Source: Trichosphaerium sp. ATCC 40318
Taxonomy: Eukaryota; Discosea; Flabellinia; Trichosidae
Length of the DNA: 64,000 bases
Assembly (NCBI GenBank): GCA_038496445.1
Contig: JALMLS010000612.1
Location: forward strand, 1-64,000
Direction: 5' to 3'
Part shown: positions 1-12,432 of the stretch, piece after piece
How the letters are laid out: every line of letters starts with the position of its first letter
Position numbering within the stretch: position 1 is the first letter of the stretch
Program-made: the position numbers and the translations under genes
The notes under the pieces: generated by a model
The model's input: only the letters and a program-made list of their open reading frames with translations
Database searches by the model: none
Told to the model about the DNA's origin: nothing

Positions 1-784
1 ACAGACGAGTGCGCATACATAATTTGTTCAACGCTTTTTCTCATTCCTGTCAAGTCGCAAAACCAACGTCAGAGGAGATACTATTAGAAATTAAACAGCT
101 ACAAAACCCAAAAGAAAGCAGCACGGCCAGACAACACTTAGCCAAGCGTTTAGCCAAATTTTTAGTACTAGTACTACCCTTTGCGCGTAGCGGGTCAGTT
201 TTTAGGGCCAATTGGGGCTCTTTTTTTATTATTATTATGAAATTCCAGTTGTAGACTTGTTAATTATCACCAAAAATCTCTCTCTCTCACACCAACATAG
301 ATGAACCAAAGGTCGGTATGGCTGAAAGATTAATAGAGCTCGTACACAAGAGATTTTAGTCATGTCACTTGAAAAAGCAATACAAATAGAGGTGCGCTTT
401 GCACTCATTTTCTTTTGTATTTGGGTTCATTGCGCTGGCGACTGACATTTTTTGTTGTTGTAGAAAGCGGCGGTATGACAATCGCGGATGGTTCTCGTAA
501 GCGCACTTTTGGAGGTGTCTTCTTTAGATGTGTCAAATATAATTTACCACGTTCTCAACGTAAAATAGTAGAGTACGACCACATGTCTTCAATAGCTTTA
601 TCAACGAGAATTTAATTAATTTGTTGTAATTTTGGAAATGATTTTTTTTTTGACACTTTTTGAACAGGCTGTTTGGGAGCAAGCTACAGGCGAAGTAATC
701 AAGAAAATCCAGAAAAAAGCAAAGTCCAATCACGGTAATCACGCACAAATGTACAAACTGAGTTCTGCTGCTTTTTGTACATAA
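1..784 (+). pseudogene. Second, damaged copy of the PHAX-domain gene (left palindrome arm)
   Basis: This is the mirror of the intact gene at 3876-4863. It enters at base 1 inside exon 1, just before the first donor (GTGCGC at about 9), and runs to the TAA at 782-784. At least four single-base deletions relative to the right arm break the frame: near 165, 347, 474 and 667. The run preceding exon 3 also differs in length. The losses fall in coding and intronic runs alike, which suggests sequence error rather than selective decay. Treat it as a copy of the right-arm gene, not as an independent locus. Confidence 0.85.
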
Positions 785-1026
785 ACCAGCCTGACGTTTT
801 TTTTTTTCATTACGCACTAGCCAACCAAAAACAATAAATAAGCTTGACTGCCAACGATTGTGTACTCTCTTTTTTTTGATGGTAAGTTTTTTGCTGCAGT
901 ATTATTTTTGTTTGCCAGTATTTAAGGTGTAGGAACTTGTGCTAGACTCACTAGCCTATGGTTGTAATATTATAGTGAACAGCATAGCGTTGAAAAAAAT
1001 TGTATTTGTTCAAGGGAATTGTTGTT

Positions 1027-2072
1027 TCACTCGCGGTTAATAATTACAAACAACCCCAGAACGCCAATGAGGGCGAATTTGAGTGAAGGATAATCGTTCA
1101 TGATGATTGTTATTTGTCCTATGTATGGTAGGTACCTAAGATGTCAGTGAGTACTACATGGGCCATAATAACAAGTTAACCACAACACGAAGTACTTACC
1201 CTTTTGCTCTTCCTATGATGTGCTTGCGTTCCAACCACATTTGGCCTGGATTATATAATCCTCTATATTGCGTAAGGATATATAGAGAGTGGCCTCAAGT
1301 TACGACAAGAGGGGTAGGTAGCGAGAAAACGAAATAACATTGTTTTTTCTTTTTCGAAAATTGTTTTCTTGTGGTGGTAGGGTATTTACAACGTACCTGT
1401 CATCAATGTCGTTGTTGTCACCTTTCGTCAATAAGTTTATTGAGCCATCTTCTTTTTCATGAACTTGCAACACGCGATGCACAATAGGGATCGCTTTGCC
1501 CTATTTTTACGCTACGTCAGTACTGGTTTGTTTTCGCGCATTGCAAAAATAAAAAAAAAATAAAAGTTTTCCATTGCCGCTTTTACACGCTAACTCACCT
1601 CGAGACGGAATTACGACGATTTCACCTATCTGATTGGTGCGTCGCTTTGGTAAAGAAACAAAAGGTCTCCACGGTAAAATGCAGGTTCCATACTACCGCT
1701 AAAAGGAAAGTTAACGTGAATACATTGTTGTCGTATCTGTACACGCCCAACGCCCGTGTCAAATCCGCAAAAACAAAAAACTTTGTTTTAAAAAGTCAAA
1801 TTTACACCAAAACGCCGTGCGCACGTACCTAAGAACTACCACGATGGGGCTTTCGCTACCAGTTAATACTATGAGCGATTTCCATATCATTAGCGCCGTA
1901 CATACGATTAAACCAAAATTTATGGCGTGTTGTAGTACCTAGAACAAACGCGCTATGATTTAGAGGTTGTATGCGAAAGTATTGCTGAGTCATCGTGCTG
2001 TCGTACCATGCGGGGTGTCATGCGAGACACTCTACCAGCGCTTTCATTAAAAAGGTCTGAGAAAACGTTCAT
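1027..2072 (-). pseudogene. Second, damaged copy of SEC11 (left palindrome arm)
   Basis: This is the mirror of the intact signal peptidase gene at 2586-3632, with matching start (CAT at 2070-2072) and stop (TCA at 1027-1029). Splice signals are still recognisable. A one-base deletion near 1627, inside the exon encoding the [10 protein letters not shown] segment, shifts the frame, and several substitutions are scattered along it. The copy is probably non-functional as written, or an artefact of the palindrome. Confidence 0.85.
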
Positions 2073-2248
2073 TGCGTTGTGGGACCGTTGTGATTTTCTG
2101 AATGTATTTTTACTTTCGCAGACTGAAACGTCAGTTGGAAAGTATTATTGTGTCTTTAGACCATGTGTTAAATAACAAACATAGTGAGTGTAACAAATAA
2201 TAAATAAATGATAAAAAGTTTAGTGATTGTTTGCAAAAAATTAAAGGC

Positions 2249-2410
2249 TCTAACCCTAATTGTAAATTGTTATTTAGGGCTAGGGTTAGGTTTACAACCC
2301 TAATGATTATTGTGTGTTTTTGTTTAGGGTTAGGGTTAGGTTTACAACCTTATATAATTATAGGGTTTGCAATATTTTATGTGTAGTAGTTAGGGTTAGG
2401 GCTAGGCCTT
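2249..2410. repeat. Telomere-like TTAGGG/CTAGGG hexamers at the palindrome centre
   Basis: The spacer between the palindrome arms holds about ten degenerate hexamers: CTAACCCTAA at 2249-2259, then clusters of TTAGGG, CTAGGG and TTAGG at about 2274-2290, 2325-2340 and 2390-2406. These are separated by related filler (GTTTACAACC occurs twice). Most units are G-rich on the plus strand. A simple head-to-head telomere fusion would give symmetric blocks of the two orientations, and this does not. Confidence 0.7.
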
Positions 2411-2585
2411 TGGTTTTTTTGCAAACAATCATTAAACAGCTTTTATCATTTGTTTATTATTTGTTACACTCACTATGTTTGTTATTTAACACATGGTCTA
2501 AAGACACAATAATACTTTCCAACTGACGTTTCAGTCTGCGAAAGTAAAAATACATTCAGAAAATCACAACCGGTCCCACAACGCA

Positions 2586-3632
2586 ATGAACGTTTTCTCA
2601 GACCTTTTTAATGAAAGCGCTGGTAGCGTGTCTCGCATGACACCCCGCATGGTACGACAGCACGATGACTCAGCAATACTTTCGCATACAACCTCTAAAT
2701 CATAGCGCGTTTGTTCTAGGTACTACAACACGCCATAAATTTTGGTTTAATCGTATGTACGGCGCTAATGATATGGAAATCGCTCATAGTATTAACTGGT
2801 AGCGAAAGCCCCATCGTGGTAGTTCTTAGGTACGTGCGCACGGCGTTTTGGTGTAAATTTGACTTTTTAAAACAAAGTTTTTTGTTTTTGCGGATTTGAC
2901 ACGGGCGTTGGGCGTGTACAGATACGACAACAATGTATTCACGTTAACTTTCCTTTTAGCGGTAGTATGGAACCTGCATTTTACCGTGGAGACCTTTTGT
3001 TTCTTTACCAAAGCGACGCACCAATCAGAATAGGTGAAATCGTCGTATTCCGTCTCGAGGTGAGTTAGTGTGTAAAGCGGCAATGGAAAACTTTTATTTT
3101 TTTTTATTTTTGCAATGCGCGAAAACAAACCAGTACTGACGTAGCGTAAAAATAGGGCAAAGCGATCCCTATTGTGCATCGCGTGTTGCAAGTTCATGAA
3201 AAAGAAGATGGCTCAATAAACTTATTGACGAAAGGTGACAACAACGACATTGATGACAGGTACGTTGTAAATACCCTACCACCACAAGAAAAACAATTTT
3301 CGAAAAAAGAAAAAACAATGTTATTTCGTTTTCTCGCTACCTACCCCCTCTTGTCGTAACTTGAGGCCACTCTCTATATATCCTTACGCAATATAGAGGA
3401 TTATATAATCCAGGCCAAATGTGGTTGGAACGCAAGCACATCATAGGAAGAGCAAAAGGGTAAGTACTTCGTGTTGTGGTTAACTTGTTATTATGGCCCA
3501 TGTAGTACTCACTGACATCTTAGGTACCTACCATACATAGGACAAATAACAATCATCATGAACGATTATCCTTCACTCAAATTCGCCCTCATTGGCGTTC
3601 TGGGGTTGTTTGTAATTATTAACCGCGAGTGA
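2586..3632 (+). CDS. SEC11: Signal peptidase complex catalytic subunit SEC11
   Basis: This is the ER membrane serine protease that removes signal peptides from proteins entering the secretory pathway. Six exons (2586-2651, 2720-2829, 2960-3059, 3156-3259, 3397-3459, 3524-3632) join in phase to 183 residues, the usual family length. The N-terminal membrane segment ([12 protein letters not shown]) leads into [12 protein letters not shown], which contains the catalytic Ser of the SGSMEP box. RGDLLF and GEIVVF follow, then the catalytic His in IPIVHRV and the GDNN motif with the active-site Asp region. A C-terminal hydrophobic segment ends in INRE. Four of the five donors are GTACxx or GTGAGT. 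It converges on PHAX. The start is the first ATG giving the usual short cytosolic N-terminus. Confidence 0.95.
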
Positions 3633-3875
3633 AACAACAATTCCCTTGAACAAATACAATTTTTTTCAACGCTATGCTGTTCACTATAATATTACAACCA
3701 TAGGCCAGTGAGTCTAGCACAAGTTCCTACACCTTAAATACTGGCAAACAAAAATAATACTGCAGCAAAAACTTACCAGCAAAAAAAAAAAGAGAGTACA
3801 CAATCGTTGGCAGTCAAACTTATTTATTGTTTTTGGTTGGCTAGTGCGTAATGAAAAAAAAAACGTCAGGCTGGT

Positions 3876-4863
3876 TTATGTACAAAAAGCAGCAGAACTC
3901 AGTTTGTACATTTGTGCGTGATTACCGTGATTGGACTTTGCTTTTTTCTGGATTTTCTTGATTACTTCGCCTGTAGCTTGCTCCCAAACAGCCCTGTTCA
4001 AAAAGTGTCAAAAAAAAAATCATTTCCAAAATTACAACAAATTAATTAAATTCTCGTTGATAAAGCTATTGAAGACATGTGGTCGTACTCTACTATTTTA
4101 CGTTGAGAACGTGGTAAATTATATTTGACACATCTAAAGAAGACACCTCCAAAAGTGCGCTTACGAGAACCATCCGCGATTGTCATACCGCCGCTTTCCT
4201 ACAACAACAAAAAAATGTCAGTCGCCAGCGCAATGAACCCAATACAAAAGAAAATGAGTGCAAAGCGCACCTCTATTTGTATTGCTTTTTCAAGTGACAT
4301 GACTAAAATCTCTTGTGGTACGAGCTCTATTAATCTTTCAGCCATACCGACCTTTGGTTCATCTATGTTGGTGTGAGAGAGAGAGATTTTTGGTGATAAT
4401 TAACAAGTCTACAACTGGAATTTCATAATAATAATAAAAAAAGAGCCCCAATTGGCCCTAAAAACTGACCCGCTACGCGCAAAGGGTAGTACTAGTACCT
4501 AAAAATTTGGCTAAACGCTTGGCTAAGTGTTGTCTGGCCGTGCTGCTTTCTTTTGGGTTTTGTAGCTGTTTAATTTCTAATAGTATCTCCTCTGACGTTG
4601 GTTTTGCGACTTGACAGGAATGAGAAAAAGCGTTGAACAAATTATGTATGCGCACTCGTCTGTAAGACCTTCACGCGTGTAGTCCTAACTTCCTCAAGCT
4701 TCGTTGTAGGGGGTTCGGCTGTTTTTCGTTGCTTCACAGTGTATGGGTTGTAGCGTCTCTTGTTCTTCTTACGACGCATTTTACCGTTTGTTGGCGCATT
4801 TTTGTTATTTTTTGGTGCTGTAGAATTGTCTACATCCATAGAATCTCCACGATTGCTGGCCAT
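3876..4863 (-). CDS. PHAX: PHAX-type RNA-binding protein (snRNA export adaptor)
   Basis: Phosphorylated adaptor for RNA export family; in animals it carries capped snRNAs from nucleus to cytoplasm with the cap-binding complex and exportin. Five exons (4863-4656, 4609-4499, 4362-4271, 4198-4089, 3993-3876) join in phase to 212 residues. Residues 28-45 are a basic nuclear-localisation-like stretch (KMRRKKNKRR). The RNA-binding domain follows, with DEPKVGMAERLIELVP, then the hallmark GGM.IADGSRKRTFGGVFF (human: GG...NGSRRRTPGGVF), then a helical segment (GEVIKKIQKKAK). It is shorter than the human protein, keeping NLS and RNA-binding domain. The 46-nt intron at 4655-4610 has a GTGCGC donor and AAG acceptor; without it the gene looks like two ORFs. 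Confidence 0.9.
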
Positions 4864-4999
4864 TTGTGTGTGTCTAATTGTAAGTGTAAAAATGTACTAA
4901 TTGACCATCGGCGAGCTTAATTTTTTGACCTGATTTAATTTCTTTCTTTAAATTACGCCCAAAAGTAACGACGCGGTTAACCCGTTTAGCGCCACAAAA

Positions 5000-7900
5000 A
5001 TGATAGACAGCCTAATACGGCATAAAACTTTGTTCAAAAGATTATTTGTGGCTTTTGTCGTTTTAACAACTGTCGCTATATTCATATATTTCGTTACGCA
5101 AACAGCTGAGCCAACGCGTATCGAAAAGTTATTGTCTGCAATGTCCATGGACGAAAAAATCGGACAAATGACTCAGGTACGCCTACAAATCGGTCAACTA
5201 CCCTTCATTCTGGTTAAAACGGGTAATGTAGCTCACAATTGGCGCACTGTTGAAGGAAGGCACTCTGGATATTGACCCAGAGAAGCTACAGATGGCAACA
5301 AAGAAATACATGGTGGGCATGTGATAATAAACAAGAAATTTCCATTTTAGATATTTCCCACATAACCAAATGGATGCTAACGTTACTCATCACCAGGTTC
5401 TTTCTTCAACTCACCCTTTTCTGAGAGCCTAGTGCAAGGTACGGCACATAAAAACTTCAACGACCTTTTATTTGACTTTTGTTACCATTTTAGGCCTAGA
5501 GTCGTGGAATGTGTCATCGTGGCTTCATTTTACAACATCACTTCAAAAAGCATCAGTAGGTATGTACCCCCCACTCTATACCAACATCCGTTATGCATAG
5601 TCTCACATGTGACATAGAAAACTCACCCAATAAGATTCCTATGCTCTACGCGTTAGATAGTATGCACGGGGCTAACTATGTAAAGAGCACGTGATTAACA
5701 GTAAACACAAAACCCTTCCACGTTTTAACATCTTTTTTCCTTTAGATGCCACATTGTTCCCACACGTGAGTGCAACCGATTCGTGTTGTAATAGTCTAAG
5801 TTGTATTGTTTAGAATTTAGGATTGGCAGCAACATTCAATCCATCCCTTGTAGCGAAAGCGGGAGTAATAACCACCAAAGATACATAGTGCGGTTTTTTC
5901 GGCATAATCTACTACTGGTAAAAACTTTTGAATAACATCACCCTCTTTAGCGCTGCTGGAGTGCCGTGGGTATTTGCTCCCGTAAATGATCTAGGCGTAC
6001 AACCGCTGTGGCCAAGATTCTACGAAACTGTATAAACACCCACATGCTATTTTTTTTCTTTCTTACGATTGTTTGAGTGGGGAGAAGACCCTTACCTATC
6101 TTCAGTCATGGCTGATGCTGTTGTAAAAGGTATTGAGGACTACAAAATAGATGGAACTAAACGAACCGCTTCATGTGCAAAGCACTATCTTGGATACTCG
6201 GATCCACAAAACGGCAAAGATAGAAATCCTGTCTGGGTAAAAACAATTCGGAATTGGGTTTTATTTTTAAGTGTTAATTCTTCTACCCGTAGATACCAGA
6301 TAACATGTTGAAGCGATACTATGTACCTCCTTTCAACGCTTCAGTACGTGCAGGTACAACAACCGTGATGATAAACAGCGGGTCGCTCAATGGTGTTCCT
6401 ATACACAGGTGCGCTGGTCAAAGTATTTTACCTGCTAACTAATTGTTTAAGTTCATACAAGTACCTTACAACACTTCTACGAGACGAACTTGGATTTGAA
6501 GGTATGTGTAATAGTACATGATTATTTGTGCGTTGTCATTGATATATGATAATATAGGCGTCGCTGTTACTGATTGGGAGGCACGGATCATTATGCTAAA
6601 ACTGAATGTCACTAACGATATTTAAATGCAGGATATATTGAAGCTTTTCTATTTTCATAAAGTGGCTCCAACAGTCAAAGATGCACGCAACAACTAAAAA
6701 CTAACACCTCTTTTTTCGCTTCTTTGTGTAATATTCCAAATCAGGCAGTATTAATGGCAATCAACGCCGGTGTAGACATGTCAATGGATCCAATGACTTA
6801 TACCTTCTCTGATTTACTCAAAGAGCTAGTGAATGAAGGCAAAGTATCAGAGGAGCGCATAGACTTGAGCGTAAAGTACGTATTGTCTAATACAACCAAC
6901 AAAAAAAAAAACTAAAAGAGCAACCTAGACGTATTCTTGTACTCAAAGAAAAACTTGGCCTTCTGGACGACCCGTACCCAGACCTTGAGAATCCGTACAC
7001 TCTAAAGTATTATCCACATTATTAAAAATCGCGTTTAGTAACATCGCAAGTGTTGGTAGTCTTGAGGACTACCAAACATCAGAGGAAATTACGCGTGAAA
7101 CAATAACGCTTTTAAAAAATAACGAAGACGTTCTCCCAATACAGCCTGATTTTTCTGGAAATATTCTTGTCACTGGTCCAGCTGTGCGTTGATCGGTTAC
7201 CTATTTTTGCAGAAGTTTTAATGGTCAAAGATAGGCAAATAGTCTTGTTATACAGAATGGAGGATGGTATGACATATTTGTTCCAAAGTAAAAATGTTAT
7301 GCCTCACAAAATTTACTTCGTGTTAGGACCATACACTGGCAAGGCGCTTTTAATGACGGTGAATTTTCGCGTGGAGCAACCATATTCGATGGCATGCAGA
7401 GTGAATTCAGTTCTGCTAATGTGACATATGTTGAGGTATCAAACTAATAGCTATCAGTTGAACGATCACTCGCACATTGTTCCTAATATTTGGTTGTAGG
7501 GTTGTAATTTAACACATCTGACAGACTCCGAGAAAGCCTACCAAGCAGCTGCTGCAGCATCCTATGTTGTAGTTTGTCTTGGAGAAGAACCAATGGCAGA
7601 GTTCCTTGGAGATATTGACGACTTGTACAGCAACCACAACCCCTTAGGTTTTTTTTGTTAACCAATCATCCTTTTAAGGACATTTTCTGAAGCACAACTT
7701 AATTTCGTGACCGGTTTATCCATGTCACCAGCAAAGATAATTTTGGGTAAGCTCTTCTTACTTTTTATTTGCTAAACAACATATGCTTACGCATCACCCA
7801 TAGTATTGATTGAAGCCAGACCTCGATTATTTACACGTGTGGAACAATTGACTAACGCAGTCATCATGGCTTATCTTCCTGGATCTGGTCAGATTCTACT

Positions 7901-8544
7901 ACTTTTTTTTTTGCTCACTTTCGGGTTAGCTGGAGGCACTGCAATATCAGAAGTAATTTCTGGAAAAGTGAATCCAAGCGGGAAACTGCCAATTACTTAC
8001 CCTGCTTACGTGAACGATATTCGTGTGCCATACTATCACAAACCAACTGCTTTGACCAATCCACTTTACACATTTGGACATGGACTCAGTTACACAACTT
8101 TCTCATATACTAATCTGACTGTACAGTCTCAAGTACGTTCTCTTTACCTATTTTTTTTTTCTCTACTTTCCCTGACGCTGCACTAAGTTCACATTGGGGA
8201 GCAATGTGTCTGTTAGTGTAATAGTAGAGAATAACGGTACAGTAACCGGTGATGAAACAGTTATACTGGTACGTCTTTTGTTGGTTTTTGTACTTATAAT
8301 TCAAAACTAAATACTTATCAAATACTAGTATTTGAGTGACGTGGTGGCGTCTGTAGTACCCGAAGTGAAAATGATGAAAGCTTTTGAGAAAATAACATTG
8401 GAGCCTGGTCAAACACAAAAGGTGGAATTCACTCTAACACCATGGGACTTTATGTTTGTCGATCAAGAACAAAACTATGTAACTGAACAGGGAATGTTCC
8501 TTATAACTACAGGCCACGTACAGGCAAACACGACTTTGGTGTGA
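5000..8544 (+). CDS. GH3 family beta-glucosidase-like, type II membrane anchored
   Basis: Hydrolyses beta-glucosidic or related glycosidic bonds; probably luminal or cell-surface. A short cytosolic N-terminus is followed by a membrane segment (residues about 17-35). The GH3 N domain shows [58 protein letters not shown] and [17 protein letters not shown] contains the expected catalytic nucleophile Asp. The C-terminal (alpha/beta)6 and fibronectin-III-like domains are visible from 7020 to 8540, including GLSYTTFSY and [13 protein letters not shown]. It has many short introns. Two exon joins need GC-AG introns (donors at about 5323 and 5687). All key blocks are present, so the gene appears intact, though I did not fix every internal border. 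Confidence 0.9.
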
Positions 8545-8790
8545 AAATACAACCCAAAAAGAACTAACAACAAATTTGTTTTAATAACACAAATTTTTTT
8601 TGTACATGCCTATCTTTGACTATGCCGCTTAATCATACTCTCACAACAAATATCTGGTGGCCGTGCAGTGTGTGGGACAGATTGACACTGCTTTTTGCTT
8701 TGACTGTTCTTTGACTCGAAAAGTTTTTCGGTGCTGTTGTTGGGGCTTGTACCCTTTTTTTTTTTATCAGCAAATTGTTTTTGGAACATC

Positions 8791-10522
<1,732 letters not shown>

Positions 10523-10707
10523 ATAAAAACCTCTTATGTACTCCCTAAATTAGCTGCTTGACACCCCAACGTGGCAAACTATTTCTCACACGACCTTCAC
10601 CCAGCCATTAGTTACGGGTGGTAGGATTTAAGCGAACTTGCTATTAGTAAGTAGGTCGCTTCAGTGAACTCTCCGGCTTGTACCAATAAAAAAAGAAACC
10701 ACGAGCG

Positions 10708-11477
10708 ATGAATCTGTTCCTGTTGTCTATATTACCTTCTATTCTTGCCAAATTTCTATGTGACAAGCATTTGTGCGCGATGGCAATTGAGGTAATTGGT
10801 GGGCTTTACGCAACGCACTCTAAAGAGCAAAGAAACAATAAAAAGGCACCTTTCGAATCAACTGGCACATGTCACGGTTATAAAAGCGTGCCGTACCATC
10901 ACGCAATTGCCAAATGGATGCGCACGTCCATAAACAACTACAACTGGGCTGTGAAGGTACGTTTCGTTTCTTTCTACTTCTTCTTCTAAATTAAATGTCA
11001 CAAACGATTTAAAAGGTCGCTGATGCCGTTGACAAAGAATACACAAAGCGTTACAAGCGCATACACTCCAGTAGAGCGCACATTGAATGGTTCAAAGCCA
11101 ATACACCAGACCTAATGGGTGTAGACACACCACTGTCTAAGACCGCCACGTAAGAGCGTAACCGTTTGCGTTGATTTTGTTTACGTTTTTTTTTTTGCAG
11201 ATACGCCACAACAGGCATCCCAGAAGGCTGTACACCATTTCCACTGTGCATGCCAAAGAAGTATTGCTCAGACAACGCTGTTAAATCGTACCAAGCGTAC
11301 GTTATAGGAGAAAAGACCCATTTCGCCAAATGGAACCACACATCAACACCACAGTGGTACATTGAAGGTGTCAAGCGAAAGAGAGCACTAGAATACGACT
11401 CTGAGCCACAAATACTTAAAGCGAAAAAACGTCGCAAGAAAACAGTAGCGACACAAGATGCGTTTGTTGGCGCCTAG
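10708..11477 (+). CDS. Phage/giant-virus-type uncharacterised protein (LCDKH family)
   Basis: Three exons, about 200 residues. The N-terminus (MNLFLLSILPSILAKFLCDKH) resembles a family I recall from phages, bacteria and large DNA viruses that begins MN.F.L...P..AA..LCDKH. Later blocks also agree: a W.R.S..NY.W segment (MRTSINNYNWAV), EYTKRYKRIHSS, TPFPLCMP, a YQAYV..EK stretch and a W near the end. The family has sometimes been annotated as pyrimidine-dimer glycosylase-like, which I cannot support here. A lysine-rich tail (AKKRRKKT) is nuclear-localisation-like. The introns, with GTACGT and GTAAGA donors, show it has settled in the host genome. Function unknown. Confidence 0.6.
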
Positions 11478-11619
11478 CCATTTTTAAAAGGCCACTCGGA
11501 AACAAAAAGTAAATACAATAAACTAAGTTGCGAAAGAATTTTTCACAAAAAGACTTTGTTCAGACTATCTTTGTTCTATCTAAATTCCCACTTCAGTCAC
11601 AGCACTAGATAATTACAAT

Positions 11620-11991
11620 ATGGAAGACAGCGAAGGAAAGAAGATTGATTTATACATCCCTAGAAAATGGTGCGTATGTTGTTTTGGAGAAAAAAACAGC
11701 CGAAATATGTCGCAATCGCGACCATAATACAAGCTGAAGCTAAATACGCATTAATTGGTTGTTATCTAATTTTTTTTTTCTTTTAGCTCAGCATCTAACA
11801 GAACAATTGCTGCTAAAGATCACGCAGCCGTACAAATTAACATCGGCAAACTAAATGAAGACGGTGTTTTCACAGGTTCTTTTACTCCTGTCGCTATCTG
11901 CGGGTTCTTGCGTAAACGTGGTCGCGGTGACGAAGCTTTCAACAGAGTCGCCACAGAGCAAGGTTTTCTCAACGGCGTGTACAACTATTAA
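11620..11991 (+). CDS. RPS21: 40S ribosomal protein eS21
   Basis: Small-subunit ribosomal protein. Two exons (11620-11669, 11787-11991) encode 84 residues, the normal size. The first exon gives IDLYIPRK and the split Cys codon; the second gives SASNRTIAAKDHAAVQINI, then AICGFLRKRGRGDEAFNRVA. This matches the eS21 pattern DLYVPRKCSASNR.I.AKDHA. The donor is GTGCGT. It lies between the virus-like gene and a GC-rich regulatory-looking gap, all on the plus strand. Confidence 0.95.
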
Positions 11992-12432
11992 AAGTGTATC
12001 CACGCTAAATAATAGTATTAAAGCGTAATGTAATTATTAAATGCGCGTTGAAAAGGATAAGGATTCAAGTTTTAATTTGAACAAAAAAAACAACAAAAAA
12101 AAAAATTTTTGACACACGGGGTCAGTATCATTTGCTTTGCGAGTTTGTTAGTACAAAGCAGAATTCTGTGTATGTCATGGCGCCAAAGAACAAGTTTTTG
12201 GCGCGGGGGGTTAAGTTGAACGACAAAGTTTAAGCTAAATTGGTACAGTCAACGTGTCACACTCAAAGTCAGCAACCTCACTAGGTAACACTATTTCGCA
12301 ATTTTGCGCAAAAACTCTCTTTTTTGCGCCTTGTCTTTTTTATTTATTGTTTGCAGCGCCAAAGTACTTATTGGTATCGTTTTTTTGCCTTGTTTTGGCT
12401 TGAATCTGTTAATTAGACTATAGCGTACCGCC
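11992..12432. promoter_or_regulatory. Gap with clustered E2F-like TTTGGCGC / TTTTGCGC boxes upstream of MBOAT
   Basis: No gene is seen. The stretch contains GGCGCCAAA (about 12179-12187), TTTTTGGCGCG (about 12195-12205), TTTTGCGCAAAA (about 12302-12313), TTTTTTGCGCC (about 12321-12331) and GCGCCAAA (about 12356-12363). These resemble the E2F/DP consensus TTTSSCGC in both orientations. They precede the MBOAT start at 12433. Binding is inference only. Confidence 0.4.

Larger units (their letters stand above)
1..4663. repeat. Giant inverted repeat (palindrome), arms about 2.24 kb
   Basis: Bases 1-2260 are the reverse complement of about 2390-4663. Base 1 pairs with base 4663, and the inner ends meet near 2234/2421, so the right arm is about 9 nt longer. 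Both arms carry SEC11 and PHAX in mirrored order. The differences I checked are mostly single-base losses in the left arm, usually in short runs: GTACACAAG for GTACCACAAG near 347, GAACAGGC for GAACAGGGC near 667, TTAGTACT for TTAGGTACT near 165, ACCTATCTG for ACCTATTCTG near 1627. The right arm keeps every reading frame. This fits a fold-back read or misassembly at a contig end better than an old duplication, but a real terminal palindrome is possible. Confidence 0.95.

Noticed and set aside
1-10. ACGAGTGCG at base 5 resembles a commonly used sequencing multiplex tag
   Set aside because: The same bases occur in the right arm at 4652-4660 inside PHAX exon 1 with continuous coding sequence on both sides, so it is genomic; the match is coincidence.
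533-817. Minus-strand 94-codon ORF in the left palindrome arm
   Set aside because: Antisense to PHAX exons 2-3; no splice or family support.
4473-4863. Two separate short genes at 4473-4655 and 4642-4863
   Set aside because: A 46-nt GTGCGC...AAG intron and a 136-nt GTACTA...TAG intron join them in phase to the PHAX RNA-binding exons.
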